64,000 bases of DNA from assembly GCA_030692765.1 (NCBI GenBank), contig JAUYUB010000001.1, positions 62,001 to 126,000 of the forward strand. Reading direction: 5' to 3'. This DNA comes from Sulfuricurvum sp. (GTDB taxonomy: Bacteria > Campylobacterota > Campylobacteria > Campylobacterales > Sulfurimonadaceae). The notes under the pieces are model-generated. The model saw nothing but the letters and a program-made list of their open reading frames with translations, did not search any database and was not told where the DNA came from. Positions 1 through 10,860 of the stretch are shown here, piece by piece; positions within the stretch are counted from its first letter, which is position 1, and each line of letters opens with the position of its first letter. The translations under genes were made by a program, and so were the position numbers.

Positions 1-2314
1 CCTCATTAAACTTCACCTGAGAACAGTTCATCTGCGCATACGGTCCTTTACAACCCATCATAAACAAACACCATCCTTTTTTAGCCCCTTCATCTCCCCA
101 TTCGAGGACAAATTCACCCAGATCAAAATGACCGCGCCGCTCACAGTTGTCATGTACTCTTGTGCTATACGCCCAAAGGGGACGATTTTTTTCATCGAGT
201 TTTGGAAACTCCTCAAACATCATAAAATGCAGCAGTGTCCCTACGATGTTGATCGGATTGACAGGACAACCCGGTAAATTGATAATGTCCGTACGCCCCA
301 GTGCCTCAGCAACTCCGACAGCCCCCGTAGGATTGGGAGCTGCGGCAACGACTCCCCCATCATAGGCACATGACCCTACCGCGATCACTGCTGCCGCATT
401 TTGCGCCACACGCTGAAGCAGCGCATGTCCCGTTTCTCCTTTGGTACCGATACGCAAAAACTTCCCATCAAGCCCAAGAGGGACCGCCCCCTCGACAATC
501 AGGACGTATTTCCCTGAGTCATATTTTATAATATCATCCAGTACCGTCTCTGACTGATCGCCTGAGCCAGCCATCAATAGCTCATGATAGTCCAATGAGA
601 TGTATTTGAGTATCAGATCATCGATTTTGGGATGGGATGATTTGATAAATCCTTCTGAGTTTCCACTGCAATCGGCCAGTTCGAGCCAGATGATCGGAAT
701 CTTATTGAGCTGTGCGACCCCTTCTTTGACCACGTCCTCGTATCCTGGATGCAGGTTCATGGTTGCGGTAATCATCGAAACCCATTTGTTGAATTCCTGA
801 CTCATATCAAAAGAGTCCATCGCCTCTTCCAAATTCTCAAAACTGAGCTGATTTTTGGGATGAATTGCATTGTATTTTTCTATGCGCGCACGCACCAATG
901 CCATTTCGACTTCTTTTGCATCCGCTTCTCTTTGCGTCCGTAGCTGTTTAGCCATTACGGCATCTACGGGTGTTGCCGCAATCAACGCAGAGATATCTTG
1001 TTTACAGCGACCGCAGACTCGTCCTGCCTGAGTATAGGGTTTCAGCTCTCCAAAAGAAGTAATAGCATTGAGTTTGATGATATCGATAAGTTCATTTTCA
1101 TAAACACTCTCACAGCTACACACAAGACGTCCTTTACCACTGTGTAAGCGATTTGAATACAGATAGTTTGCATCAATGGATTGATTCATTTCTATGAGCT
1201 GCTTTAAACGCATTAAATCTAAATTGGTATTGATTCCGATAAAGCGCTTTAGCCTGTCATGATTGACGATGTATTGGTCAATTCGATTTTCATGGGTTAT
1301 TAAAATCGTTTCATTTTGAGGATCTTTTGGATCATAATCAGGTGAACTGACATCCGCAAAAAGAAATGAACCCACTTTTAATCCATCAATAGATACATCT
1401 TGAACAAACTTTTTATTTTCCAATCCCAACATGTTAAAAATTGCAACATCTGCTTGCAATGTACACTCTTTTACACGTCCTGCTATAAAACCGCTGCTAC
1501 GTAGCTGTGCCGCTTCACCCACACAAAAAATATCGGGATTAGAGGTGCACATACTATCGTCCACCAAAATACCTTTATCACACTCAAGCGCTCGACGTGC
1601 AAAATCAATATTAGGTTCAATCCCGACACCAAAGATGAGAAATGGGTCTTCAATGATTCTCTCTCGTGTCTGTAAACTCGTAATAGTGTTATCAGAGATA
1701 GTTTTATCGATAATCTCATCATTAAATTCAATATGTATACGAGGATCCTGCTCAAAAATACCCTGGAGTAAGGCGACTCCCTCTCGGCTTAAATCCTGCG
1801 AATAAAGATATTCTTTTCGAGCGAGCAAGGTGATTGATTTGGCAGATGGGCTTTGCATCAATGTATCAAGTAATTCTAGGCCAATTGGTCCTACTCCAAC
1901 AATGACAACATTTTTTTCAACTATTCCATCCGCTATTTTTTCACTGTCTTTTTCACTTCGAAACGTTGATGCATTGGTAATATGCTCTATATCGAACAGT
2001 GTTTTGGGGATTGATCCCGTTGCAATGATCAGTTTGTCATAGGAAAATACAGCATGCTCACTCAAAACGCGTTTTGCAGAAGTATCAATGTCAATAACCG
2101 TTTGATTGAGTTCCAGACGTACTTTTGGATGTATATCCAATGTGATGGATTCAACACACTGACTTTTATCTACAAGAGCACACAGATGAATACGATCGTA
2201 GGGAGGATGTGTCTCATCGGATACGATAAGTACCTCGGATGTAGGAGATTTTTGCAGTAGTGTATTGGCCAGGTACACCGCAGATATTCCACCGCCAACA
2301 ATCACAATACGCAC
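1..2314 (-). CDS. Partial fusion protein: FAD/NAD(P)-dependent oxidoreductase + BFD-like [2Fe-2S] domain + [NiFe] hydrogenase small subunit (runs off the left edge)
   Basis: Minus-strand frame read manually, open from GTG at 2314 to base 1: VRIVIVGGGISAVYLANTLLQ..., then VCSCESVYENELI...AGRVCGRCKQ (CxC...CxxC), then IIWLELADCSGNSEG...GSCAYDGGVVAAAPNPTGAVGV...NLPGCPVNP (hydrogenase small-subunit motifs). Absent from the ORF track because there is no stop in the window. Confidence 0.85.
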   Translation of the reverse strand, partial: MRIVIVGGGISAVYLANTLLQKSPTSEVLIVSDETHPPYDRIHLCALVDKSQCVESITLDIHPKVRLELNQTVIDIDTSAKRVLSEHAVFSYDKLIIATGSIPKTLFDIEHITNASTFRSEKDSEKIADGIVEKNVVIVGVGPIGLELLDTLMQSPSAKSITLLARKEYLYSQDLSREGVALLQGIFEQDPRIHIEFNDEIIDKTISDNTITSLQTRERIIEDPFLIFGVGIEPNIDFARRALECDKGILVDDSMCTSNPDIFCVGEAAQLRSSGFIAGRVKECTLQADVAIFNMLGLENKKFVQDVSIDGLKVGSFLFADVSSPDYDPKDPQNETILITHENRIDQYIVNHDRLKRFIGINTNLDLMRLKQLIEMNQSIDANYLYSNRLHSGKGRLVCSCESVYENELIDIIKLNAITSFGELKPYTQAGRVCGRCKQDISALIAATPVDAVMAKQLRTQREADAKEVEMALVRARIEKYNAIHPKNQLSFENLEEAMDSFDMSQEFNKWVSMITATMNLHPGYEDVVKEGVAQLNKIPIIWLELADCSGNSEGFIKSSHPKIDDLILKYISLDYHELLMAGSGDQSETVLDDIIKYDSGKYVLIVEGAVPLGLDGKFLRIGTKGETGHALLQRVAQNAAAVIAVGSCAYDGGVVAAAPNPTGAVGVAEALGRTDIINLPGCPVNPINIVGTLLHFMMFEEFPKLDEKNRPLWAYSTRVHDNCERRGHFDLGEFVLEWGDEGAKKGWCLFMMGCKGPYAQMNCSQVKFNE

Positions 2315-2429
2315 TGCATTTTCCTTTTTGGATGATTCATTATTATGACATAAAATGAAGCAGATTCCTTCACATTCATTAAAGCCTATAAATACTATTA
2401 TAGCGCTTCTATTTACCTTGGAGCTACAC

Positions 2430-2843
2430 ATGACAAAAAAACAAATCACCAATATTTTTTACTCACTTGCGATTGCAGCTATCGCTGTCTATATTGCCTA
2501 TGTCAAGGGCTGGATATTTTCAGATTTTGAATCCATCTCTCCTAAATCAGCCTATGAGCTATTACAAAATGAGACCAATGTAGCCCTTTTGGATGTCCGA
2601 ACACCGGATGAGTTTTCCAAAGAGCATATCCAGGGTGCAACCCTAATCCCTGTACAAGTATTAGCCCAAAACCTCTCAATGCTCACAGAGGTCAAAAATA
2701 AAAAGATCATTGTCTACTGTCACAGCGGTACTCGAAGCATTGCCGCCTCACGTATCTTGGTTGAAAACGGGTTTACTCCTGTGAATGTGACCGGAGGAAT
2801 CACGCAATGGAAAGCGGATGGATTGGGCGTTACCGCAAACTAA
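2430..2843 (+). CDS. Membrane-anchored rhodanese-domain protein
   Basis: ALLDVRTPDEFSKEHIQGATLIPV...IIVYCHSGTRSIAASRIL; N-terminal TM; ATG at 2430 inside ORF 2355-2843. Confidence 0.85.
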   Translation: MTKKQITNIFYSLAIAAIAVYIAYVKGWIFSDFESISPKSAYELLQNETNVALLDVRTPDEFSKEHIQGATLIPVQVLAQNLSMLTEVKNKKIIVYCHSGTRSIAASRILVENGFTPVNVTGGITQWKADGLGVTAN

Positions 2844-2847
2844 TACT

Positions 2848-3621
2848 ATGGATATCTGGATCAAAATTGCCGTTGTTGTTGTATTTTGCCTCCTTATATA
2901 CCGAGAAATCTTAAAATCCGCAGCCAATAACAGCACTGCCCTCACAGCCTCTCCTGTAAAAAACAAAGCCGGAGTCATGAGTCTGCTCATGGTGGGTCTG
3001 AGCGTTGGGTTGTTTGTCTATGTCGGACTCTCCATCACGAACATTGAAAACAGAGATTTGCAACCCTATCGCCCTGCCAACACCCCTGAGTTTGTGAGTA
3101 TTTTTGATCAGGGGGTCATAGAGCTAAACGGTCACTACATCAAAACAAATCTTGCCAAAGCAGGAGAACTCCAAGATCTGGCAAGCGATTTAACCCAACA
3201 GTGCCATGGTGACGATGCGTGTGAGATGGAAAAGATGTTTGATTACGTCGCCCATATCCCCTATCGCACAGACCATACTAGCCGCAGCCCGAAAAAGGTA
3301 CTGCAAACCAACTGGGGAGATTGCGACGATAAATCCAATCTCTTTGCCTCCCTGCTCAACGAGAGAGGCTTTGACTACCGATTTGTGTATGTACCTCATC
3401 ATGTTTTTGTCGTGGTACATGTCGAAGATGAAAAATCACTTCCCTTTTTAAGAGCCAGACTCACCATTGATGGTAAAAAATACTATTACGCCGAAACAAC
3501 CGCTGCCGGATCGGATATAGGGACTTTTAACGGTCAGTTTCCTTATGCATTTGAAGGTATCTATGACATTAAAAACAATGAAGCTGTGGATATGGACAAA
3601 GTTTCTTTTAGGATGCTATAA
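2848..3621 (+). CDS. Membrane-associated transglutaminase-like protein
   Basis: GDCDDKSNLFASLLNERGFDYRFVYVPHHVFVVVHV is transglutaminase-core-like; ATG at 2848. Confidence 0.6.
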   Translation: MDIWIKIAVVVVFCLLIYREILKSAANNSTALTASPVKNKAGVMSLLMVGLSVGLFVYVGLSITNIENRDLQPYRPANTPEFVSIFDQGVIELNGHYIKTNLAKAGELQDLASDLTQQCHGDDACEMEKMFDYVAHIPYRTDHTSRSPKKVLQTNWGDCDDKSNLFASLLNERGFDYRFVYVPHHVFVVVHVEDEKSLPFLRARLTIDGKKYYYAETTAAGSDIGTFNGQFPYAFEGIYDIKNNEAVDMDKVSFRML

Positions 3622-3623
3622 AA

Positions 3624-4124
3624 ATGAAAACACTGTATATAATCCGCCATGCCAAATCCGACTGGAGCAACCCGCTTCTAAGCGATTTTGATCGTCCTTT
3701 GAATAAACGGGGAGAAAAAAGTGCTCCGTTTATGGGAAATGTATTAGCAAAAGCCCATATTCACCCAGACCTTATCCTATCAAGTCCTGCTGTTCGCGCA
3801 CAAATGACAGCCATAGAGATTGCCATAAAAGTCGGCTATGACAGCGATTCGATTGTTTATAATGAGCGCTTGTATGCTGCCGATTGTACTGCCATTGAGC
3901 GTGTACTCCAATCGATTTCATCGAACCATAAAACCGTTTTTTTGATAGGGCATAATCCGGGACTCACCGAATTTGCGCAATACATCAGCGGACACTCCAT
4001 CGAAAACATACCAACCTGCGGAATTGTATGCATGACACTAAAAGAGGATGACTGGAACAGTATCGGAAAAAATTCAACTCAATTTATATCGTTTGATTAT
4101 CCTAAGAAGCATAAAGAGTATTGA
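3624..4124 (+). CDS. SixA-type histidine phosphatase
   Basis: MKTLYIIRHAKSDWS...LSSPAVRAQMTA...LIGHNPGLTEFA. Confidence 0.85.
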   Translation: MKTLYIIRHAKSDWSNPLLSDFDRPLNKRGEKSAPFMGNVLAKAHIHPDLILSSPAVRAQMTAIEIAIKVGYDSDSIVYNERLYAADCTAIERVLQSISSNHKTVFLIGHNPGLTEFAQYISGHSIENIPTCGIVCMTLKEDDWNSIGKNSTQFISFDYPKKHKEY

Positions 4125-4223
4125 ACTTAAATAGATGTCTTATCAGATATAAGGCAAGATTTTATAAAAAAGCGTAAAATAGTTATGATTAATTGAACTA
4201 GACATTTAAAAAAGGGAAGTTGA

Positions 4224-4865
4224 ATGCAATTTAATGAAAAGATCACTCCAGATGAACAATGGCTATTGAGCATTATCCTTGTATTGGCGATCAGTGCTTT
4301 TATCGCTTTGACATTTTTCATGCGCAACGGCTATCTGGCACAATTCGATCACGCTGTACTAAACGGCTTTCATAAGATCAAGAGTCCGGCACTGGATAAT
4401 TTCTTTTCGGGTATAACCTGGCTGGGTTCTATGTGGGTATTATTACCTCTGTACATCGTTTTGACACTCTGGCTTTCCCGCTATTTTGAAAACTTTGAAA
4501 AACTGTTGGGTATCGGATTCTGGGGTTCATTTATCACAACTTATGCGCTCAAATTTGAGCTTGACCGTAGACGGCCCCACTTTTTCCCCACCATCAATGA
4601 GCTTCCCATAGATCCCTCTTTCCCCAGTGCCCATACGTCCCAGATTGTCGTCTTTACCCTTTTGCTCTGGCTGATTGTCTATAATGGTCCGTCCTTGTTC
4701 GGCACTCTTTTTACCGGCACACTCGTATTTATTGCACTGGGAGTCGCACTCTCACGGATGTATCTGCAGGTTCATTTTCCAAGTGACGTCCTAGCAGGAG
4801 GACTCATCGCGCTTATATGGAGCTATACCGCCGTATGGGTTGTAAAATCAGGAGTGTTAACATGA
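4224..4865 (+). CDS. PAP2-family phosphatase
   Basis: KFELDRRRPHFFP...FPSAHTSQ...SRMYLQVHFPSDVLAG. Confidence 0.85.
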   Translation: MQFNEKITPDEQWLLSIILVLAISAFIALTFFMRNGYLAQFDHAVLNGFHKIKSPALDNFFSGITWLGSMWVLLPLYIVLTLWLSRYFENFEKLLGIGFWGSFITTYALKFELDRRRPHFFPTINELPIDPSFPSAHTSQIVVFTLLLWLIVYNGPSLFGTLFTGTLVFIALGVALSRMYLQVHFPSDVLAGGLIALIWSYTAVWVVKSGVLT

Positions 4866-5245
4866 AAAACAAATTTTTAGAAACAGGCGAGCATGGATAT
4901 CATCCGTTTAGAAAATTTAAAATCATCCTTTCGGGCTTACGGTTTGCCGTCATCCATGATTTTAGCGTCATGTATAAAATCGTCATATCCATTCTCATTC
5001 TTATACCGGTCTTTATTTTCAATGCATGGATTGACGCTTCTTTGATTATCTTGGCAACCGGAGTAATGCTTTCAGCAGAGGTTTTCAACACCGCCATTGA
5101 AGCAATCTGTGACTTTATGGAAACCCGTTCCAATGAAAAAATAGGGAGCATCAAAGATATTGCCGCTGCAGCTGCAGGAATCGCTATTTTTGTATGGATA
5201 ACCGTTTTGTCTCTGGAAGTCATAAAAGTTTTTAAAGCCCTTTAG
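4862..5245 (+). CDS. dgkA: Diacylglycerol kinase (DgkA family)
   Basis: Overlapping ATG at 4862; LSAEVFNTAIEAICDFMETRSNEKIGSIKDIAAAAA. Confidence 0.85.
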   Translation: MKNKFLETGEHGYHPFRKFKIILSGLRFAVIHDFSVMYKIVISILILIPVFIFNAWIDASLIILATGVMLSAEVFNTAIEAICDFMETRSNEKIGSIKDIAAAAAGIAIFVWITVLSLEVIKVFKAL

Positions 5246-5294
5246 CTATAATCCAAAAAATAGCTCATAATCGATTAAAATAATAGGAAGAAAA

Positions 5295-5606
5295 ATGTAT
5301 CCAGGATCAAAGATAAGAACAGGTTTTTCAATGAAAGTTCATGGGGTACAGCTTAATCGTCCAGATTTACATAATGTAGCGGCAGAGCTAGGTATTGCCA
5401 CCAGGGATGTACTCACACAAGATGGAATACTTACCATTTACAACACCTCTAAAGTATGCCAGGAGATTATAGACGATAATAATTTGGCTTCATTTATCTC
5501 AATGGCACTCGATATCTCAGCTGAAGATATTACCGATATAAAAGAAGTGATAGAAATACCCGTAAAAATAGAGTTTGATCCCAGTGAATTCGAGGATGAT
5601 GAATAA
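5295..5606 (+). CDS. Hypothetical protein
   Basis: 103-aa ORF with upstream AGGAAG. Confidence 0.55.
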   Translation: MYPGSKIRTGFSMKVHGVQLNRPDLHNVAAELGIATRDVLTQDGILTIYNTSKVCQEIIDDNNLASFISMALDISAEDITDIKEVIEIPVKIEFDPSEFEDDE

Positions 5607-5683
5607 ACGAGATATCGTTTTTTTCATTACGCCAATCTTACATGCTATGTCGTATAACTACTGTTCTTCGTATATAGTCTACA

Positions 5684-7279
5684 TTATTTCAATGCATGTT
5701 TCACAAGTAGATTTGCGACTTCAAAACTTGCATCGACAAACTCCAATTCTGGCAAGTCTCTCATACTTTTTCGCTCATCGGCACTCTCTATTCTAATGAT
5801 AATATTGGCCTCTTTACTGTGGCCAAGCACGGCTTCGCTAATGAGTCGACGGGTGTGTTCACTGCTCATAGTGATAATGATTGCTTTTGTCTCTTTGACC
5901 ATAAGTGATTCCATAACAGGAAGTTTATTTAAGTGCCCGAAATAAGCCATATATCCAAGCTTTCTGGCATGTAAAACGTGTTTTAAGTTATCAGTGATGA
6001 TAATAAAATTTGTCCCTTTTGCCTGTAAGGAGGCAGCAACGATCTTGCCAAGTATTCCAAATCCGGCAACAATGATGTGATCTTTACGCTCGATTGGGGT
6101 AATGACATCCGACTCATAAAACTCTTTTTCAAAATAAGATGAAAGCTTATAGATATTGCCGATAATAAACGGTGTGAGGATCATCGAAATGACACTGACT
6201 AAGATCAAAAAACTCGCCATTTCTTGCGATATAAGATTTTGCCCCCCTGAGAGGGTAAAAATAGCGAAGGAAAACTCCCCAATCTGGGCTAGCGCAAGTG
6301 CCGTTTTTGCCGAGGTATTTTTGTCCGAGTTGCGTCGTATAATGGCATAGATGACGACCGCTTTGAAGATCATGGCAAAGATAAAAACAAACGTGATAAT
6401 ATGAATGTTTTCAAGAAAATAATAGAGATCGATTTTCGTTCCAACACCAAAGAAAAAGGCTCCCAACAGCAGATCTTTGTAGCTGGCAATATCGGATTCT
6501 ACTTTAACATTGTAACGTGTATCCGCGATGATCATCCCCGCTATAAATGCTCCCAAAGAATAGGTAAATCCCATAGTATGGGCAAGAAGTGAAGCGCCAA
6601 TAAGAATGGAAAAAACGGAGCCTAAAAAAAGTTCTTCCAACTCTGTTTTTGCGGAAAACTGCAGCAATGCATTGACAATCTTTTCGCCCAATGTAAACAT
6701 AAATACCACAACAAAAATAGCTGAAATGACGGTTTGAACAAGAACTTCACCAAGAGAAAGGGAATCATTGGATAAAAACGTGATGAGCAGTAAAATAGGA
6801 ATGACGGCGAGATCTTGAAAAATCAAAATTCCCATCGATTTTTGCCCGTATGGTGTGTGTATGTCTTTGGACTCTTTGAGGTAAGTGAGCACAATGGCCG
6901 TGGATGAGAGGGAAAAAGCCAAAGAGATGATGAGAGATGTATTGAAATTGAGTCTAAAGAGATAATAAGAGAGAATAAAAATTACTACAACACTGAGCAT
7001 AACCTGCAACAAACCGTTTGTGAGGAGAATCTCTTTCATTTTTTTGATTTTTTCTAAACTCAGTTCAAGTCCGATGGTAAACATCAAAAAGACAATCCCA
7101 AACTCTCCGATTAAATCCAGTGAATCGTTTTTAAATCCATTAAATCCAAAAAGAGTACTAATAATGGTCCCAGTCGCAATATAACCGATGATATGAGAGA
7201 TCCCAAATTTTTTTAAAAGGATGTTAAGAACAGTCGCAATCGAAACTGTTAAAAAGATTGTTAAAAGTAAATTTTCCAT
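5684..7279 (-). CDS. Kef-type cation/H+ antiporter with TrkA-N domain
   Basis: Multi-TM, FMFTIGLELSLEKIKKM, C-terminal IIVAGFGILGKIVAASLQ NAD-binding fold. Confidence 0.85.
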   Translation of the reverse strand: MENLLLTIFLTVSIATVLNILLKKFGISHIIGYIATGTIISTLFGFNGFKNDSLDLIGEFGIVFLMFTIGLELSLEKIKKMKEILLTNGLLQVMLSVVVIFILSYYLFRLNFNTSLIISLAFSLSSTAIVLTYLKESKDIHTPYGQKSMGILIFQDLAVIPILLLITFLSNDSLSLGEVLVQTVISAIFVVVFMFTLGEKIVNALLQFSAKTELEELFLGSVFSILIGASLLAHTMGFTYSLGAFIAGMIIADTRYNVKVESDIASYKDLLLGAFFFGVGTKIDLYYFLENIHIITFVFIFAMIFKAVVIYAIIRRNSDKNTSAKTALALAQIGEFSFAIFTLSGGQNLISQEMASFLILVSVISMILTPFIIGNIYKLSSYFEKEFYESDVITPIERKDHIIVAGFGILGKIVAASLQAKGTNFIIITDNLKHVLHARKLGYMAYFGHLNKLPVMESLMVKETKAIIITMSSEHTRRLISEAVLGHSKEANIIIRIESADERKSMRDLPELEFVDASFEVANLLVKHALK

Positions 7280-7340
7280 GCGATCATTATATTGGATATG
7301 ACCTTCTTATTGTATTTAAAACATGCACAATGAGATGGGA

Positions 7341-7553
7341 TCAATAACTCCCCTCTCCTACTGAAATGACATAATTGTCATCCACTTCAACGGCAGTAAA
7401 TGAATGCTGACCGCAAAAGCTTTCATTCATCTCCTGTGCCCACGCGCGTGCGATACGCATTGCGTTTTCTTTGTCATCCAACGTTTTGATTTGAGGCATT
7501 TGTTTTCGTCGTGCGCATGCGCATAGTTTTTCAACAACAACATGATGATCCAT
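7341..7553 (-). CDS. Hypothetical small protein with its own sigma54-like promoter
   Basis: 70-aa ORF; TAGAACACCAAATGCA upstream at 7586-7601. Confidence 0.6.
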   Translation of the reverse strand: MDHHVVVEKLCACARRKQMPQIKTLDDKENAMRIARAWAQEMNESFCGQHSFTAVEVDDNYVISVGEGSY

Positions 7554-7585
7554 AATATTTCTCCAATAGTGATATGAAGAATTAA

Positions 7586-7601
7586 TGCATTTGGTGTTCT
7601 A
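7586..7601 (-). promoter_or_regulatory. sigma54-like -24/-12 (gene at 7553)
   Basis: TAGAACACCAAATGCA. Confidence 0.65.
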
Positions 7602-7784
7602 GGAGAGGGGTGTGGTTTGAAAAACGAAATAAAGTTCGTCTTTTAGAAGGTTGAGGTGTTTGATAACGTTATCACGTCGTGTTTCATCAAGGATAAAATG
7701 CTGTTCTATCGAATCATAAATTTTATCGATATTTGCATACGCTTCTTGTAAGAGTTCGGTTTTGATTTTATCTTGTACAGACAT
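7599..7784 (-). CDS. Hypothetical small protein downstream of nifK
   Basis: MSVQDKIKTELLQEAYANIDKIYDSIEQHF...; ATG at 7784 within ORF 7599-7886. Confidence 0.55.
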   Translation of the reverse strand: MSVQDKIKTELLQEAYANIDKIYDSIEQHFILDETRRDNVIKHLNLLKDELYFVFQTTPLS

Positions 7785-7830
7785 AGTGAGATCTTTATAT
7801 GAAGGTATCTCCCGTGAGGGAGAGAAGACC

Positions 7831-9375
7831 TTAACGAATAAGGTCGAAGAAGTAGTCGGTTGTTGCGATACCTTTGGTATCTTCATCTAACTGGTCAAGA
7901 ACTTTGTTCGTGATCCAAGTAAGAAGGTTCAACGCACCGTCGTATCCGCTGATAGAATAGCGGTGTAGGTGGTGACGGTCAAAGATTGGGAATCCGATGT
8001 AGATCAACGGAGTACCTGTGTCACGCATCAACTCTTTACCATAGCTGTTACCGATCATGAAATCGACAGGCTCAGTATAAAGAAGTGAACGCATGTGCCA
8101 CAAATCTTTTTCAGCCCATACATTCAAGCTGTCTTTTGCAGGAGAAGTATCAAGCATTGCTCTCATCTCTTCTTCCCAGCCCTTAGGAGCATTGTGACAA
8201 AGAACGTGTGTTGGCTCTGCACCCATCTCTAACAAGAATGATACTGCACCGATTAGGAAGTCAGGATCACCCCAGATAGCGAATTTTTTACCGTGCATAT
8301 ACGGATAGCTGTCTTGCATAGCATCAACCAAACGGCCGCGCTCTACTTTTAGCTTTTGCGGTACTTCTGTACCTGTTAATTCGGAGAGTTTCATAACAAA
8401 CTCATCAGTCCCTTTGAGACCAACTGGATTGCTGAATCCACCAGCATGCTTCCATCGTTTCTCAACCATTTTCATAGTCTTAGATGTAGCGTATTTTTGC
8501 AATGAGATCGTTGCGCTTGAATTGATACAATCGCGTGCATCATCCAATTTTGTTCCGCCTTGGAACATCTCGTATTGACCTGCAGGCATATCCCACTGAT
8601 CAGAGTGGTCACCCAACATGATATAGTCAGTTCCGAATGCTTCAACGATCGTTTTAACTGAACGAAGTGAACCAATATACGTTTCAAAACCAGGGATGAT
8701 ATTGATACGTTGTTTCTTCTCGCCTTGTTGACCCTCAGTAAGCTGAGACATAATACCGTGCATCATGTTGTCATATCCTGTGATATGGCTACCGACAAAC
8801 GACGGTGTATGTGCAAAAGGGATCGGATACTCAGCCGGTAAATACTCACCGCCATCCTCTTCTTTTGCTGCAATGATAAATGCCATCAAGTCATCCCCGA
8901 TAACTTCTGCCATACAGGTAGTTGAAACCGCGATCATCTTAGGCTTATAGACTGCTGCACAGTTTTTAAGACCTTCTTTCATGTTTACCAAACCACCAAA
9001 TACCGCAGCGTCTTCTGTCATAGAATCCGATACACATGGTGTAGGCTCTTTGAAGTGACGTGTAAAGTATGAACGAAAATAGGCAACACAACCGTGTGAA
9101 CCGTGAACGTAAGGCATAGTACCCTCAAATCCAAGTGCAACCATTACAGCCCCAAGAGGCTGACATGCTTTAGCAGGATTGACAGTGATCGCTTCACGAG
9201 CTAAGTTTTTCTCACGGTAATCCCATGATTCTGTCCATGCTTGAACTTCTGCAACTTTTGCAGGGTTAATTGCAAGCATAGAAGATTCAAATTGTTTTTT
9301 ATTAGCGAGTACATCTTGGTACTCAGGGCGTTTAAACAGGTCTTTCCCGTTAACGATTTTTTCTATTTCTTGCAT
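7831..9375 (-). CDS. nifK: Nitrogenase MoFe protein beta chain
   Basis: MVALGFEGTMPYVHGSHGCVAYFRSYFTRHFKEP; adjacent to nifD. Confidence 0.98.
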   Translation of the reverse strand: MQEIEKIVNGKDLFKRPEYQDVLANKKQFESSMLAINPAKVAEVQAWTESWDYREKNLAREAITVNPAKACQPLGAVMVALGFEGTMPYVHGSHGCVAYFRSYFTRHFKEPTPCVSDSMTEDAAVFGGLVNMKEGLKNCAAVYKPKMIAVSTTCMAEVIGDDLMAFIIAAKEEDGGEYLPAEYPIPFAHTPSFVGSHITGYDNMMHGIMSQLTEGQQGEKKQRINIIPGFETYIGSLRSVKTIVEAFGTDYIMLGDHSDQWDMPAGQYEMFQGGTKLDDARDCINSSATISLQKYATSKTMKMVEKRWKHAGGFSNPVGLKGTDEFVMKLSELTGTEVPQKLKVERGRLVDAMQDSYPYMHGKKFAIWGDPDFLIGAVSFLLEMGAEPTHVLCHNAPKGWEEEMRAMLDTSPAKDSLNVWAEKDLWHMRSLLYTEPVDFMIGNSYGKELMRDTGTPLIYIGFPIFDRHHLHRYSISGYDGALNLLTWITNKVLDQLDEDTKGIATTDYFFDLIR

Positions 9376-9379
9376 GACC

Positions 9380-10846
9380 TCAACCTTCCTGTTCCCATGG
9401 TGCTTTTGAGTGCGCCCATACTGGTGAATTAATTGCTAAATCCATATCTTGTGCGAAAATCGCAAATCCGTCGTACCCGTGGTATGGACCGCTGTAATCC
9501 CATGAGTGCATTTGGCGGTATGGGAGACCCATTTTTTGGAATACATACTTCTCTTTGATCCCTGAAGCTACAAGGTCAGGTTGAAGTTTTTTAACAAATG
9601 CTTCAAGCTCATACTCGTTCACGTCATCATAGATAACTGTCGAACGGAAAATCTCTTCTTTGGTACGTTTGTAGTCGTCATCATGAGCGAACTCATAACC
9701 AGTACCGATTACTTCCATACCAAGATCTTCATAAGCACCGATAACGTGACGAGGGCGTAATCCACCTACGAACAACATGACGGTTTTTCCATCCAAACGT
9801 GGCTTATATTTTGCGATAACCGCATCGATCATTGGTTGATATTTAGCGATAACTTCTTCACATTTTTTCTGTACAGACTCATCAAAGAATGCCGCAATTT
9901 TGCGGAGAGACTTAATGGTTTGTGACGGTCCGAAGAAGTTATACTCGATCCAAGGAATCCCGTATTCTTTCTCCATGTGACGGCTGATGTAGTTCATTGA
10001 ACGGTAGCAGTGAAGCAAGTTCAATTTCACTTTTGGTGTCAATGCCATCTCTTTGAGTGTTGCATCTCCAGACCATTGTGCTACAACACGCAGACCCATT
10101 TCCTCAAGAAGAATACGGCTTGACCATGCATCACCACCGATGTTATAGTCACCGATAATAGCAACATCATAATCGGTTGCAGTAACATCGCTGGTGTCAA
10201 TGTTTAGTTTGCCGTCAAAGATGTAATCACGTACCGTGTCATTTGCAATGTGGTGACCAAGAGATTGAGAAACCCCACGAAAACCTTCACAGTTAACCGG
10301 TACGATTACTTTATCAATCTCTTTTGCTTTTACTTTCGCAACCGCACCGATATCGTCACCGATCAAACCGATCGGACACTCTGACTGAACAGTGATACCG
10401 TTGTTTAATGGGAAAAGCAATTCGATCTCATCGATACATTTACCCAATTTTTTATCTCCACCGAAAACGATGTTGTTCTCTTGGAAATCCGAACTAAAGT
10501 TCATCGTTACAAACGTATCAACACCGGTTACCCCGATATAATAGTTACGACGACCTGCACGGCTGTATTGTCCGCATCCGATTGGACCATGAGAGATGTG
10601 GATCATGTCTTTGACAGGACCCCATACAACCCCTTTTGACCCAGCATAGGCACAACCACGTTGGCTCATGACCCCTGGAACGGTTTTTTTGTTTGAGCGG
10701 ACATCACCGCAGGTTTTTTGTGTTTCATCGTTCGGAGAACCAACACCAAGGTGCTTTTCACGGTTTTTTGCCGCTTTCTCAGGATACGCTTTTAAGATCT
10801 CTTCAATGGCCGCTTTTTGTTTGGCTTCTAGTGATTCTGGTCCCAT
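9380..10846 (-). CDS. nifD: Nitrogenase MoFe protein alpha chain
   Basis: [42 protein letters not shown]-term [12 protein letters not shown]. Confidence 0.98.
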   Translation of the reverse strand: MGPESLEAKQKAAIEEILKAYPEKAAKNREKHLGVGSPNDETQKTCGDVRSNKKTVPGVMSQRGCAYAGSKGVVWGPVKDMIHISHGPIGCGQYSRAGRRNYYIGVTGVDTFVTMNFSSDFQENNIVFGGDKKLGKCIDEIELLFPLNNGITVQSECPIGLIGDDIGAVAKVKAKEIDKVIVPVNCEGFRGVSQSLGHHIANDTVRDYIFDGKLNIDTSDVTATDYDVAIIGDYNIGGDAWSSRILLEEMGLRVVAQWSGDATLKEMALTPKVKLNLLHCYRSMNYISRHMEKEYGIPWIEYNFFGPSQTIKSLRKIAAFFDESVQKKCEEVIAKYQPMIDAVIAKYKPRLDGKTVMLFVGGLRPRHVIGAYEDLGMEVIGTGYEFAHDDDYKRTKEEIFRSTVIYDDVNEYELEAFVKKLQPDLVASGIKEKYVFQKMGLPYRQMHSWDYSGPYHGYDGFAIFAQDMDLAINSPVWAHSKAPWEQEG

Positions 10847-10860
10847 AATACACCTCTTCC

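Noticed and set aside
147-2260. Plus-strand and short minus ORFs in the first 2.3 kb
   Set aside because: They overlap the long minus-strand hydrogenase fusion frame, which has recognisable motifs.
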